Assembly: GCA_902564565.1 (NCBI GenBank)
Contig: CACFBW010000001.1
Location: forward strand, 1-64,000
Direction: 5' to 3'
Length of the DNA stretch: 64,000 bases
From: an uncultured Pelagibacteraceae bacterium
GTDB taxonomy: Bacteria > Pseudomonadota > Alphaproteobacteria > Pelagibacterales > Pelagibacteraceae
Notes under the pieces: generated by a model
The model's database searches: none
What the model was told of the DNA's origin: nothing
The model's input: the letters and a program-made list of their open reading frames with translations, nothing else
Made by a program: the position numbers and the translations under genes
Shown: piece by piece, positions 1 through 9,163 of the stretch
Numbering within the stretch: position 1 is the first letter of the stretch
Layout of the letters: each line of letters opens with the position of its first letter

Positions 1-1671
1 ATGCAATGGGGAGAAAATCAACCAGAAGATCATGTACGTTATGCACGAAATGATTTAATGGGTTTAGTTAGAGAAGACCTTGGTTATGACATGGCAAGAC
101 ATGTGGATTCAACTGTTCATATGTTCGATGAATGGGGTTTGCCAATGATGAAAAATAAAGAAACCGGTCGTTACCAACGTGAAGGTAAATGGCAAATAAT
201 GATTCATGGTGAAAGTTATAAACCAATAGTTGCTGAAGCTGCAAAAAAATCTGCAGATAAAATTTACAACAGAATAATGATTACACATCTACTTATGGAT
301 GAAACAAAAGAAAATAGAGTAGGTGGTGCAGTAGGATTTAACATGAGAACAGGAGACTACCATGTGTTTAGAGCAAAAACTGTAATAGTTGCTGCAGGTG
401 GAGCTTCTCACATCTTCAAGCCCAGAGCTGTTGGAGAAGGAATGGGCAGAACATGGTATGCACCATGGAGCAATGGTTCAGCTTATGCTCTTCCAATTGC
501 TGTAGGAGCTAAAATGACACAAATGGAAAATAGAATTGTCTTATGTAGATTTAAAGATGGCTATGGTCCAGTTGGAGCTTATTTTTTACATTTAAAAACC
601 TACACTCAAAACGCAAACGGCGAAAATTATGAAAAAAAATGGTATGAGCAAACAAAAAAACTTGTTGGTGAATATATAGACCATCACCCAACTCCGACTT
701 GTTTAAGAAATCATGCTTTTATACAAGAAACAATGGCTGGAGGTGGGCCAATCCATATGGTTACAAAAGAAGCTTTCCAAGATCCTCATTTAGAAACGGT
801 TGGATGGGAAAACTTTCTTGGCATGACAGTTGGGCAGGCAGTTGTTTGGGCATCACAAAATATTGACCCAAAATATACTAACCCTGAACTAACTACGTCC
901 GAACCATATGTAATGGGATCTCATGCTACTTGTTCAGGTGCGTGGGTTAGTGGTCCAGAAGACATTTCTCCTCCTGAGTACTTCTGGGGTTATAATAGAA
1001 TGACAACTGTAGATGGTTTATTTGGGGCAGGTGATACTGTTGGTGGTAGTGCGCATAAGTTTTCATCAGGTTCTTTTACAGAAGGACGTTTAGCAGCTAA
1101 AGCAGCGGTAAAATACATAGAAGAGCAGAAAGCTAAAGATATTAAAGTAAGCGATAAGCAGTGTGAGGAATTCAAAAAAATTATATTTAAGCCTTTAGAA
1201 AATTATACCGTAGGAAGAAATGAAATTACTGGAGGAACCGTTTCTCCAAGTTATATTTCACCAATACAAGGTCTTCAGCGTCTACAAAAAATAATGGACG
1301 AGTATGTTGGAGGAATATCATACAATTACATGACAAATGAAAATACATTAAAAAGAGGTTTAGAACTATTAGATTGGCTGCAAGAGGATCTGGAAAATAT
1401 TGGTGCTGAAGATTATCACCAGCTTATGAGAGCATGGGAACTAAAACATAGAACTCTCACATCTCAATGTGTGACAGAACATACTCTTTTTAGACAAGAA
1501 ACGCGTTGGCCAGGATATTATTACAGAGGCGATTTTATGAAATTGGATGACGAAAATTGGCATTGTTTGACTCTGTCAAGACGTGACCCAAAAACTGGAA
1601 AGTTTACTATGGAGAAGGCACCCGTTTATCATATTATTGATGATGAAAAAGAAAAAAAAGAAGCTTCATAA
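1..1671 (+). CDS. aprA: Adenylylsulfate reductase subunit alpha, 5'-truncated by window edge
   Basis: This is the FAD-containing alpha subunit of dissimilatory-type APS reductase, which interconverts APS and sulfite plus AMP together with the iron-sulfur subunit AprB. The 556 visible residues lack the N-terminal dinucleotide-binding region expected in a protein of about 620-660 residues, so the gene starts before base 1. Seen here are the flavoprotein segment VIVAAGGASHIFKP (about residues 128-141), the stretch NRIVLCRFKDGYGP that is typical of AprA, and GGSAHKFSSGSFTEGR with a conserved His at about residue 352. In SAR11-like oligotrophs the enzyme is thought to run in the sulfite-oxidising direction. 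The adjacent sulfite-releasing Xsc and SuyAB genes fit that role. aprB would be expected just upstream, outside the window. Confidence 0.93.
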   Translation: MQWGENQPEDHVRYARNDLMGLVREDLGYDMARHVDSTVHMFDEWGLPMMKNKETGRYQREGKWQIMIHGESYKPIVAEAAKKSADKIYNRIMITHLLMDETKENRVGGAVGFNMRTGDYHVFRAKTVIVAAGGASHIFKPRAVGEGMGRTWYAPWSNGSAYALPIAVGAKMTQMENRIVLCRFKDGYGPVGAYFLHLKTYTQNANGENYEKKWYEQTKKLVGEYIDHHPTPTCLRNHAFIQETMAGGGPIHMVTKEAFQDPHLETVGWENFLGMTVGQAVVWASQNIDPKYTNPELTTSEPYVMGSHATCSGAWVSGPEDISPPEYFWGYNRMTTVDGLFGAGDTVGGSAHKFSSGSFTEGRLAAKAAVKYIEEQKAKDIKVSDKQCEEFKKIIFKPLENYTVGRNEITGGTVSPSYISPIQGLQRLQKIMDEYVGGISYNYMTNENTLKRGLELLDWLQEDLENIGAEDYHQLMRAWELKHRTLTSQCVTEHTLFRQETRWPGYYYRGDFMKLDDENWHCLTLSRRDPKTGKFTMEKAPVYHIIDDEKEKKEAS

Positions 1672-1680
1672 AAAGATTTA

Positions 1681-2031
1681 ATGAGCATTCTTGAGAAGTC
1701 CGACGAAGAAATTTTCAAAATAGCAGATCCTATCTGGGCAAACTTAATAAAATCATCAAACATGAAAGATTATGGTGGTTTTACAAAAGATTTCTCTTCG
1801 CAAATGCTTTATGGGGCAAATGAAGTTGAATTGGGCAAACAGTGGGCAAGCAATGAACTCATTTCAAGTTTATCTAATGAATACAAGCCTTTTGGATGTT
1901 TAAGAAGAGGGCAGCATATAACTGTTCTCTATAAACAGACCAGCACCAAGATGTCAGGAGATTTTTTAGGTCGTCTTGTATTAGGAGATGAGGACGGTCT
2001 TACAAAGGTTTTTGGAGCCACAATATTCTAA
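1681..2031 (+). CDS. Conserved-looking hypothetical protein downstream of aprA
   Basis: A 116-residue soluble protein that I do not recognise. It starts 9 bases after the aprA stop, so it is probably co-transcribed with it. There is no signal peptide or membrane segment. The N-terminal half is acidic and helical (EKSDEEIFKIADPIW), and the C-terminal half looks like alternating beta strands (CLRRGQHITVLYKQTSTKM, then FLGRLVLGDEDG). It has a single Cys. The position suggests a small partner or accessory of APS reductase, but this rests on proximity only. Confidence 0.75.
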   Translation: MSILEKSDEEIFKIADPIWANLIKSSNMKDYGGFTKDFSSQMLYGANEVELGKQWASNELISSLSNEYKPFGCLRRGQHITVLYKQTSTKMSGDFLGRLVLGDEDGLTKVFGATIF

Positions 2032-2094
2032 AAAAAATTCTAAATTTTACAAATTAAGCTTGCAAATTTTGATCTGTAGGTGTAATTCGCATTC

Positions 2095-2244
2095 ATGCTT
2101 AATAATTTAAATAAAAATATTAAAAAAATTGTTAAGTTTATTCCAGAGAATTTTAATAATTTAACGTCAAAATCAGCAATTTATTTTGGTTTGGTAGTCT
2201 ATTGGTGTACGATTCTTGCAGGCACTGTTTTAAATATAATTTAA
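2095..2244 (+). CDS. Small single-span membrane protein (49 aa)
   Basis: A short open frame from an ATG at 2095 to TAA. It encodes 49 residues: a basic, Asn/Lys-rich N-terminus (LNNLNKNIKKIVKF) followed by one hydrophobic segment from about residue 29 to the end (AIYFGLVVYWCTILAG). The layout of a positive head plus a terminal membrane helix is sensible for a small inner-membrane protein. The frame fills most of an otherwise empty gap between the apr genes and the tauE-like exporter. Function is unknown. A chance frame cannot be excluded at this length. Confidence 0.5.
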   Translation: MLNNLNKNIKKIVKFIPENFNNLTSKSAIYFGLVVYWCTILAGTVLNII

Positions 2245-2310
2245 TTTAATATTTTAATTTTTTTTCACCAATTAGTTGACTTTAATATTTTAGAGGAATA
2301 GTTAGTAGCA

Positions 2311-3396
2311 ATGGAGTTTTTTCTTCCAATTGCAGAAGTTTATGTAAGTTTACCACTCATCTTTCTACTAAGTTTAGTCGTTGGAATTTTGTCAGGATTA
2401 TTTGGAGTTGGTGGTGGTTTTTTAATGACACCTTTTTTAATTTTTTTAGGAATTCCCCCAGCATATGCAGTACCAAACGAAGCAAACAATATATTGGGGA
2501 CATCAATATCTGGTTCAACTACTCATTACTTAAAAGGAACACTAGATTACAAGATGGGTCTAATGATTGTAGCAGGTGGATCAGTCGGTACAGTTCTTGG
2601 AATTTTAACTTTTACTTACTTTCAAGATATTGGAAAAATAAATATAGTTATTTCATTATCTTATATGTACATACTCGCAATTATTGGAACTATGATGTTG
2701 GTTCAAGGAGTAAGTGAAATTGATAGAGCTAGAAGAAAAATAGTTTTAAAACAAAAACTACATTCTCACTATTGGATTCATGGGTTGCCATTTAGAATGA
2801 GATTTAAAAAATCAAGACTATACGAAAGTATATTTACCCCAATAATTATTGGTTTATTAGTGGGGTTTATTGCAGCTATCATGGGTATCGGAGGAGCTTT
2901 CATTTTAGTCCCCGCAATGATTTATATTATTGGAATGCCAACGAAATTAATTCCAGGCACATCTTTGTTTGTTACAATTTTTATTAGTGCAATTGTAACT
3001 ATTCTTCACGCATTTAACTATGGCTCAATAGATTTAATTTTAGTTACAGTATTAATTCTAGGTTCAATATTAGGTGTACAAATAGGCCAAAAGATTGGAG
3101 AGAAGGTTGATAGCTCACAATTTAAAACAATCTTAGCATTGCTTTTGTTATTAGTTGGAATTGCAATAGCTTATGATACTTTTTTTGCCGAGGAAACAGT
3201 TAAGAGCGTTGTAGATAATGGTACAAAAACTTTTGGACCAATTTCACAATTTGTTAAAAAACTTTCAGATGAAGTTCCAGTTTTATACGGACTAGCTTCA
3301 ATTACACTTGCTTTGGTTCTAGGAGTTGGAGCAGCGATAATTAGAAGATTTTTTTCCAATTTGAGAAAAAAATTAATGGAAAAATCCAAAGCCTAA
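2311..3396 (+). CDS. TauE/SafE family anion (probable sulfite/sulfonate) permease
   Basis: A multi-spanning inner-membrane protein of the TauE/SafE (UPF0721) family, proposed to export sulfite, sulfoacetate or related organosulfur anions. The two internally related halves are visible: an N-terminal glycine motif GLFGVGGGFLMTP near residues 30-42, and a repeat of it, AIMGIGGAFILVP, near residues 190-202. At 361 residues it is longer than the usual 250-300; the extra length is a middle loop and an additional C-terminal hydrophobic helix ending in a basic tail. It lies between aprA and suyBA/xsc, both tied to sulfite, so sulfite efflux is the most likely role. The substrate is inferred from context only. 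Confidence 0.88.
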   Translation: MEFFLPIAEVYVSLPLIFLLSLVVGILSGLFGVGGGFLMTPFLIFLGIPPAYAVPNEANNILGTSISGSTTHYLKGTLDYKMGLMIVAGGSVGTVLGILTFTYFQDIGKINIVISLSYMYILAIIGTMMLVQGVSEIDRARRKIVLKQKLHSHYWIHGLPFRMRFKKSRLYESIFTPIIIGLLVGFIAAIMGIGGAFILVPAMIYIIGMPTKLIPGTSLFVTIFISAIVTILHAFNYGSIDLILVTVLILGSILGVQIGQKIGEKVDSSQFKTILALLLLLVGIAIAYDTFFAEETVKSVVDNGTKTFGPISQFVKKLSDEVPVLYGLASITLALVLGVGAAIIRRFFSNLRKKLMEKSKA

Positions 3397-3399
3397 CTT

Positions 3400-4566
3400 T
3401 TATGCGCTTCTAAATAGTTTAGTCATAATAAACTCTTTATGACCCAGCACTTCAGCACAAGTTAAACGACCACTGGCAGCTCTAATAGTTGTTTTTATCA
3501 ATTCATCACCAGCTTGATCCATATTCATTTCTCTTTTTAAAATTTTAGAAACATCTAAATCAATATGTTCTTTCATATTAATTGCTGTACTAGGGTTTCC
3601 TGTTAATTTAACCACAGGTTCTATAGCATTTCCTATAATATTGCCTTGTCCTGTTGGAAATAAATGAATATTAAAACCAGCAGCTGCTTGCAAAGTCAAA
3701 CATTCTCCAGCAGCAGACGAAGTATCCATAAAATATAGTCCAGGACCTTTTTTTGGTTCTTCAGCTGGAGTTAATACATCAATAAATTTTCTTGATCCAA
3801 TTTTTTGAAAATTACCAAAAGCTTTTTCTTCAATTGTAGTAAGGCCACCAGCAATATTACCTGCTGTTGGTTGACTTTCTGAAAGATCATTAGTTGCTTC
3901 CTTTAGAATGAATTCATTATAGTCACTCCAAGTTTTCATGAATTTTTTAGAAGCTTCTGGTGTTGCGCCTCTTGTAGCGCAAACTTTTTCAGCTCCTGTA
4001 AGTTCAGAAGTTTCACCAAAACAAAGGTGAACTCCTAAAGGTTCCAGTTTATCCATTAAATTTCCAACCGCTGGATTTGCGGCCATTCCTGAAGTTGTAT
4101 CAGATTCCCCACATTTAACAGAAATCCATAAATCGCTTAAAGGACATTCTTCTCTTTGCTTTTCTGATGACCATTGAGAAAATTCTTGTGCTTTTACGGA
4201 TGCTTTCATTATAGTTTTAATATCACCAGCCCCTTCAATACTAAAGCCTTCCACTGGTTTGCCAGTTTTTGCTATTGCATCAACAATTTTTTTAGTCCAT
4301 TTTGGTTCAATACCAATTACGACACATGCAGCAACATTTGGATTTTTTCCAGTTCCTATCATTGTGTCAAAAAACAATTCTAAGTCAGCACCAAATTGAA
4401 GTCTTCCATAAGCATGAGGAATTGCAAAAGTCCCTTTTATATTATTAGCAACAGCTTCAGCGCAGGCATTCGAAATATCATCGACTGGAAGAATTACCAC
4501 ATGGTTTCTCGTACCAACTCTTCCATTTTCTCTTTTATAGCCTAAAAAACTTTTTGGAATTTCCAT
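3400..4566 (-). CDS. suyB: (2R)-sulfolactate sulfo-lyase-like large subunit (UxaA family)
   Basis: A UxaA/SuyB-family hydro-lyase large subunit of 388 residues. Members either dehydrate altronate or galactarate, or cleave 3-sulfolactate to pyruvate and sulfite. The length matches the separate SuyB subunit and is well short of a fused altronate dehydratase of about 490 residues. Characteristic segments are the N-terminal [19 protein letters not shown], the Cys-containing [19 protein letters not shown] near residues 150-168, and [15 protein letters not shown] near residues 302-316. It follows the small subunit gene by 4 bases on the minus strand and is divergent from xsc. The nearby sulfite genes favour sulfolactate over altronate as substrate. 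The family assignment is firm; the substrate is an inference. Confidence 0.8.
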   Translation of the reverse strand: MEIPKSFLGYKRENGRVGTRNHVVILPVDDISNACAEAVANNIKGTFAIPHAYGRLQFGADLELFFDTMIGTGKNPNVAACVVIGIEPKWTKKIVDAIAKTGKPVEGFSIEGAGDIKTIMKASVKAQEFSQWSSEKQREECPLSDLWISVKCGESDTTSGMAANPAVGNLMDKLEPLGVHLCFGETSELTGAEKVCATRGATPEASKKFMKTWSDYNEFILKEATNDLSESQPTAGNIAGGLTTIEEKAFGNFQKIGSRKFIDVLTPAEEPKKGPGLYFMDTSSAAGECLTLQAAAGFNIHLFPTGQGNIIGNAIEPVVKLTGNPSTAINMKEHIDLDVSKILKREMNMDQAGDELIKTTIRAASGRLTCAEVLGHKEFIMTKLFRSA

Positions 4567-4570
4567 ATTG

Positions 4571-4858
4571 TTACCACTTCTTAGTTTTTACATTATGAAC
4601 ATGAACATGTTCACCTTTTTTAATTGGTTTAACAACTTTACCTATATCATGGCCATATTTTAATATTGTGTCACCTTCTTTAAAGTCAATCATTGCTATT
4701 TTGTGTCCTAAAAAAATTTCATTTTTCGATTTAATTGTCACAGACCCATCATTTTCCATAATCCAGCAATTACAGTCTTGATTAGGTGTGATTTTCTCAA
4801 TAACAACAACACCTACGTTGTCTTTCTCATCATGTATAATAATATCTGTTGTTGCCAT
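4571..4858 (-). CDS. suyA: (2R)-sulfolactate sulfo-lyase-like small subunit (SAF domain)
   Basis: A 95-residue protein with the SAF-type fold found at the N-terminus of UxaA or as the separate SuyA subunit. The pattern of an initial hydrophobic strand (VGVVVIEKI), a central [19 protein letters not shown] and a C-terminal [11 protein letters not shown] is typical; the last motif is the conserved end of this domain. It is the first gene of the minus-strand pair, with the large subunit 4 bases downstream. A promoter should lie in the 88-base AT-rich gap shared with divergent xsc. Confidence 0.8.
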   Translation of the reverse strand: MATTDIIIHDEKDNVGVVVIEKITPNQDCNCWIMENDGSVTIKSKNEIFLGHKIAMIDFKEGDTILKYGHDIGKVVKPIKKGEHVHVHNVKTKKW

Positions 4859-4946
4859 ATAGCGATTTCTTTATTTGAAATTTAATAGATCTTATATATT
4901 AATCATGTTCATTAACAAATAAAAAATATTTAGAAAGAATTAATAT

Positions 4947-6728
4947 ATGACTAAAATGACAACAGAAGAAGCTTTTATTAAAGTTCTTCAAATGCATGGT
5001 ATTGAGCATGCTTTTGGAATTATAGGTTCAGCATTCATGCCAATCTCAGATTTATTTCCAAAAGCTGGAATTACTTTTTGGGACGTGGCACACGAAACTA
5101 ACGGTGGATTGATAGCAGACGGATACACAAGAGCTACTGGAAAAATGTCTATGGTTATAGCACAAAATGGTCCTGGTATAACTGGACTTGTTACCCCAAT
5201 TAAAACGGCTTATTGGAATCACACTCCATTACTTTTAGTAACACCCCAAGCTGCAAATAAAACTATGGGCCAAGGAGGTTTTCAAGAAGTAGAACAAATG
5301 AATTTGTTTAAAGATATGGTTTGCTACCAAGAGGAAGTTAGAGACCCATCAAGAATGGCAGAAGTTTTAAATAGAGTTATAGAAAAAGCAGTAAGAGGTT
5401 CTGCACCAGCGCAAATAAACGTCCCAAGAGATTACTGGACACAAGTTATTGATATTGATCTTCCGCCAATTGTAAGATTTGAAAGACAAGGTGGAGGCAA
5501 AGAAGCAATTGATAGAGCAGCAAAATTATTATCTGAAGCAAAATTTCCAGTCATTTTGTCTGGTGCTGGAGTTGTCATTGGTGATGCAATAGAAGATTGT
5601 AAAAAACTTGCTGAAAAATTAGATGCACCAGTTTGTAGTGGGTATCAACACAATGACAGTTTTCCAGGTAGTCATCCATTAGCTGTTGGACCTTTAGGTT
5701 ACAATGGTTCGAAAGCTGCGATGCAGTTAATTTCAAAAGCTGATGTTGTTTTAGCCTTAGGAACAAGATTGAATCCTTTTTCAACTTTACCAGGTTATGG
5801 AATTGACTATTGGCCGAAGAATGCAAAAATTATTCAAGTTGATATGAATCCAGACAGAATTGGACTTACAAAAAAAGTAACAGTTGGTATTTGTGGAGAT
5901 GCAAAATTAGTTTCAAAACAACTTTTAGATAAACTTTCCTCAAAAGCTGGAGATAGCGGAAGGGATGAAAGAAAAAATTCAATACATCAAACCAAATCTG
6001 CCTGGCTTCAAACTTTAACCGGTTTAGATCATGAAGAAGATGATCCGGGAACAGTTTGGAATAAAGAAGCCAGAGAAAGAGATAAAGATAGAATGTCACC
6101 TAGACAAGCTTGGAGAGCAATTCAAAAAGGTATGCCTGACGATGTTATAATTTCAAGCGATATTGGCAACAATTGTGCTATTGGAAATGCATATCCAACT
6201 TTTGAAAAGGGTAGAAAATATTTAGCACCAGGTTTATTTGGACCTTGTGGCTACGGTTTTCCATCTATCTTGGGTGCAAAAATTGGCTGTCCTGATATAC
6301 CAGTTATAGGTTTTGCTGGAGATGGAGCTTTTGGAATAAGTATGAATGAAATGAGTTCGTGTGCAAGAAAAGAGTGGCCATCAATAACAATGGTAATTTT
6401 TAGGAATTATCAATGGGGTGCAGAGAAAAGAAACTCTATACTTTGGTTTGATGACAATTTTGTTGGAACAGAGCTTGATCCAGAGTTAAGCTATGCAAAA
6501 GTAGCTAATGCTTGTGGTTTAAAAGGTGTAGCAGTTAAAACAATGGAAGAAACAACAAAGGCAATCAAACAGTCTTGCGAAGATCAAAAAAAAGGGATTA
6601 CAACATTTATAGAAATAATACTCAATCAAGAACTAGGAGAGCCATTTAGAAGAGATGCAATGAAAAAACCAGTTCAAGTTGCTGGTATTAAGAAAGAGGA
6701 TATGAAGCCTCAAAAATATATTTTTTAA
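4947..6728 (+). CDS. xsc: Sulfoacetaldehyde acetyltransferase
   Basis: A thiamine diphosphate enzyme converting sulfoacetaldehyde plus phosphate to acetyl phosphate and sulfite, the desulfonation step of taurine and related sulfonate breakdown. The 593 residues match the family length. The ThDP-activating Glu is in WDVAHETNGG (E50). Xsc-type segments follow: AYWNHTPLLLVTPQAANKT, GQGGFQEVEQMNLF and CSGYQHNDSFPGSHPLAVG. The cofactor motif GDGAFGIS starts at about residue 458. These are closer to Xsc than to acetolactate synthase or glyoxylate carboligase. A weak AGAAAG lies before the ATG. Taurine transaminase or dehydrogenase and Pta are not in view, so the source of sulfoacetaldehyde is unknown here. 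Confidence 0.92.
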   Translation: MTKMTTEEAFIKVLQMHGIEHAFGIIGSAFMPISDLFPKAGITFWDVAHETNGGLIADGYTRATGKMSMVIAQNGPGITGLVTPIKTAYWNHTPLLLVTPQAANKTMGQGGFQEVEQMNLFKDMVCYQEEVRDPSRMAEVLNRVIEKAVRGSAPAQINVPRDYWTQVIDIDLPPIVRFERQGGGKEAIDRAAKLLSEAKFPVILSGAGVVIGDAIEDCKKLAEKLDAPVCSGYQHNDSFPGSHPLAVGPLGYNGSKAAMQLISKADVVLALGTRLNPFSTLPGYGIDYWPKNAKIIQVDMNPDRIGLTKKVTVGICGDAKLVSKQLLDKLSSKAGDSGRDERKNSIHQTKSAWLQTLTGLDHEEDDPGTVWNKEARERDKDRMSPRQAWRAIQKGMPDDVIISSDIGNNCAIGNAYPTFEKGRKYLAPGLFGPCGYGFPSILGAKIGCPDIPVIGFAGDGAFGISMNEMSSCARKEWPSITMVIFRNYQWGAEKRNSILWFDDNFVGTELDPELSYAKVANACGLKGVAVKTMEETTKAIKQSCEDQKKGITTFIEIILNQELGEPFRRDAMKKPVQVAGIKKEDMKPQKYIF

Positions 6729-6729
6729 A

Positions 6730-7119
6730 TTGAATTACAAAGATATTAAAATTAGCTCTAATAGAAGTTTTGGATTTGTATTTAGCGCTGTGTTTGGATT
6801 AATAGCTTTTTGGCCAATTTTAAAACATGATGAATTTAGAGCTTGGTCATTAATTATAGCAATTTTGTTTTTAATTCTTGGTTTTTTAAATTCAAAATTA
6901 TTAACACCTTTAAATAAAATTTGGCTCAAATTAGGAATTTTTTTAGGTAATTTTGTATCACCTATTATTATAGCAATCATTTTCTTTTTAGTAGTTACTC
7001 CCACAGGATTATTTATGAGAATAATTAAAAAAGATTTAATTAATTTAAAAAAAAATAATAAAAAAAGCTATTGGATCATAAAAAATGATATAAAGTCTAG
7101 CATGAAAAATCAGTTCTAA
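6730..7119 (+). CDS. SxtJ-like small membrane protein
   Basis: A 129-residue membrane protein whose hydrophobic segments, position and neighbours fit the SxtJ family, which accompanies carbamoyltransferases. Two to three membrane helices are visible (SFGFVFSAVFGLIAFWP, AWSLIIAILFLILGFL, FVSPIIIAIIFFLVVTP), followed by the short conserved-looking PTGLFMRI and a basic cytoplasmic tail. The only start that gives the full first helix is a TTG one base after the xsc stop; the next ATG lies after the last helix, so I accept TTG. The DUF5989 gene follows after 1 base. Biochemical function is not established. Confidence 0.75.
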   Translation: MNYKDIKISSNRSFGFVFSAVFGLIAFWPILKHDEFRAWSLIIAILFLILGFLNSKLLTPLNKIWLKLGIFLGNFVSPIIIAIIFFLVVTPTGLFMRIIKKDLINLKKNNKKSYWIIKNDIKSSMKNQF

Positions 7120-7120
7120 A

Positions 7121-7270
7121 ATGGAATTTATAAAAGAATTTTGTGAATTTTTGAAAGTTAGAAAAAAATATTGGTTACTACCAATAATAATAGTGCTGGT
7201 TATTTTTGGTGGACTAATAGTTTTAAGCCAAGGTTCTGTAGTTGCGCCCTTTATATATACTATATTCTAA
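7121..7270 (+). CDS. DUF5989 family small membrane protein (SxtK-like)
   Basis: A 49-residue protein starting at ATG 7121. It has an amphipathic basic N-terminus (EFIKEFCEFLKVRKKYW), one membrane helix (LLPIIIVLVIFGGLIVL) and a conserved-looking end SQGSVVAPFIYTIF. This matches the tiny DUF5989 proteins that lie between SxtJ-type proteins and carbamoyltransferases. Its stop codon overlaps the start of the carbamoyltransferase by one base (TAATG), so the two are probably translationally coupled. It may tether the soluble enzyme to the membrane; that is an inference from the layout. Confidence 0.78.
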   Translation: MEFIKEFCEFLKVRKKYWLLPIIIVLVIFGGLIVLSQGSVVAPFIYTIF

Positions 7271-9108
7271 TGACTAAGATTTTAGGAATTTCCGCTTTTT
7301 ACCATGATAGTGCAGCCGCAATTATTGAAGATGGAAAAATAACCGCAGCAGCTCAAGAAGAGAGGTTTACTAGGAAAAAACATGACTCGGGCTATCCATT
7401 TTATGCAATAGAATTCATTTTAAAATTTTCCAACATAAAGCTTTCAGAAATCGACTCAATTGTATTCTATGAAAAACCTTTTTTGAAATTTGAAAGACTT
7501 TTAGAAACATATGTAGCAATGGCACCAAAAGGATTTTTACAATTTATTAAAGCAATGCCAATTTGGCTAAGGGAGAAATTATTTCAAAAAAAAATGTTAT
7601 TAAGTTTGTTAAAACAACATGATGAAAATTTTACAGAGCAGAAAAAAATTTTTTTCTCAGAACATCATTTAAGCCATGCTGCTAGTGCTTTTTACCCTTC
7701 ACCTTTTCAGGAAGCTATTATTCTTACCGCTGATGGTGTTGGGGAATGGGCAACGACTACAGTAGGAATAGGAAAAAAAAATGATTTAAAAATTATTAAA
7801 GAAATACATTTTCCTCACTCTTTAGGCTTGTTATACTCAGCATTTACTTATTACATAGGGTTTAAAGTAAATAGCGGTGAATACAAGTTGATGGGTTTAG
7901 CTCCTTACGGAGAACCAAAATTTGTTGATTTAATTAAAAATAATTTAATCCATATAAAAGATGATGGTTCATTTAGATTAAATCAAGATTATTTTAATTA
8001 TACAACTGGCCTTACTATGACCAATGAAAAATTTCATAATTTATTTGGTTACAATCCTAGAGATAGTAAAAAAGAGAAAATAAAACAATTTCACATGGAT
8101 ATAGCATCTTCAATACAAAAAGTTACTGAAGATATAATGGTAAAAATTTGTAAATCATTGAAAATGGAATACAAGATTGACAATTTGTGTCTAGCTGGTG
8201 GGGTAGCTTTAAATTGTGTTGCTAATAGTAAAATATTAAAAGAAAAAATTTTTGAAAATATTTGGATTCAGCCAGCCGCGGGAGATGCAGGAGGATCTTT
8301 AGGCGCTGCTTTAGCTTATTGGCATATTGAGTTAAAAAAAGAGCGTGAAGTTTCAAATAAAGATAAAATGAATGGTTCCTATTTAGGACCATTTTATTCA
8401 AACGAAGAAATCAAAAGTAAATTAAACGAGATAGGTGCAAAATTTGAAGTCTTAAATCAAGAAAACTTAATTGATAAAACAGCCGATGATTTATCTAAAG
8501 GTAATGCTATAGGATGGTTTCAGGGCCGCATGGAATTTGGTCCAAGAGCGCTAGGAGGAAGGTCAATAATTGCCGACCCAAGATCAGCAACTATGCAAAA
8601 AATTTTAAATTTAAAAGTAAAATATAGAGAAAGTTTCAGACCATTTGCTCCGTCAGTTTTAAGAGAAGATCTTAATGAATGGTTTGAGTTAAATTGTGAT
8701 AGTCCATACATGTTATTAGTGGCAAATATTAAAAAGGATAAACAAATTAGAATGACGGACGAACAACATGAAATATTTGGTATAGAAAAATTAAACATAA
8801 TTAGATCTGAAATACCTGCTGTTACACATGTAGATTATTCATCTAGAATACAAACCGTTCATAAGGATACAAATAAAATTTATTACGATCTTATAAAAAA
8901 ATTTAAAGAAAAGACAAATTGCCCTGTTATCGTAAATACTTCATTTAATGTTAGAGGGGAGCCAATTGTGAACAATCCTATAGATGCATTTAACTGTTTT
9001 ATGGGAACAGAGTTAGATAATTTAGTTATAGGAAATTGTTATTTAAAAAAAACTGAACAAGACCAGTCTTTAAAGAAAGACTATTCAGATATTTTCGAAT
9101 TAGATTAA
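7270..9108 (+). CDS. Carbamoyltransferase (NodU/CmcH/TobZ/SxtI family)
   Basis: O-carbamoyltransferase of 612 residues, expected to transfer a carbamoyl group from carbamoyl phosphate through carbamoyl adenylate to a hydroxyl. The N-terminal Kae1-like domain carries the metal-binding motif EHHLSHAASAF (H132/H136), TADGVGEW, GEYKLMGLAPYG and CLAGGVALNCVAN. The C-terminal YrdC-like domain carries GRMEFGPRALGGRS, FRPFAPSVL and VNTSFNVRGEP. I chose the ATG at 7270 over an upstream in-frame start because it overlaps the DUF5989 stop and opens with the family start TKILGISAFYHDSAA. The acceptor is unknown; a surface glycan or small metabolite is possible. Confidence 0.93.
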   Translation: MTKILGISAFYHDSAAAIIEDGKITAAAQEERFTRKKHDSGYPFYAIEFILKFSNIKLSEIDSIVFYEKPFLKFERLLETYVAMAPKGFLQFIKAMPIWLREKLFQKKMLLSLLKQHDENFTEQKKIFFSEHHLSHAASAFYPSPFQEAIILTADGVGEWATTTVGIGKKNDLKIIKEIHFPHSLGLLYSAFTYYIGFKVNSGEYKLMGLAPYGEPKFVDLIKNNLIHIKDDGSFRLNQDYFNYTTGLTMTNEKFHNLFGYNPRDSKKEKIKQFHMDIASSIQKVTEDIMVKICKSLKMEYKIDNLCLAGGVALNCVANSKILKEKIFENIWIQPAAGDAGGSLGAALAYWHIELKKEREVSNKDKMNGSYLGPFYSNEEIKSKLNEIGAKFEVLNQENLIDKTADDLSKGNAIGWFQGRMEFGPRALGGRSIIADPRSATMQKILNLKVKYRESFRPFAPSVLREDLNEWFELNCDSPYMLLVANIKKDKQIRMTDEQHEIFGIEKLNIIRSEIPAVTHVDYSSRIQTVHKDTNKIYYDLIKKFKEKTNCPVIVNTSFNVRGEPIVNNPIDAFNCFMGTELDNLVIGNCYLKKTEQDQSLKKDYSDIFELD

Positions 9109-9163
9109 AAACATTTAATATTGTAGATTAATAAAGATAAAAAAATACCATAATATAATACTA

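Noticed and set aside
3400-4858. Altronate dehydratase (UxaA) as the function of the two minus-strand genes
   Set aside because: The family allows it, but the split subunits of 388 and 95 residues and the sulfite-related neighbours favour sulfolactate sulfo-lyase. I keep it only as an alternative.
4859-4946. Riboswitch or operator between suyA and xsc
   Set aside because: The 88 bases are AT-rich with no stable stem or clear inverted repeat that I can support.
7171-7269. Extension of the carbamoyltransferase by 33 codons upstream
   Set aside because: The extra residues lie in another frame of the DUF5989 gene and do not look like the family; the ATG at 7270 gives the normal N-terminus.
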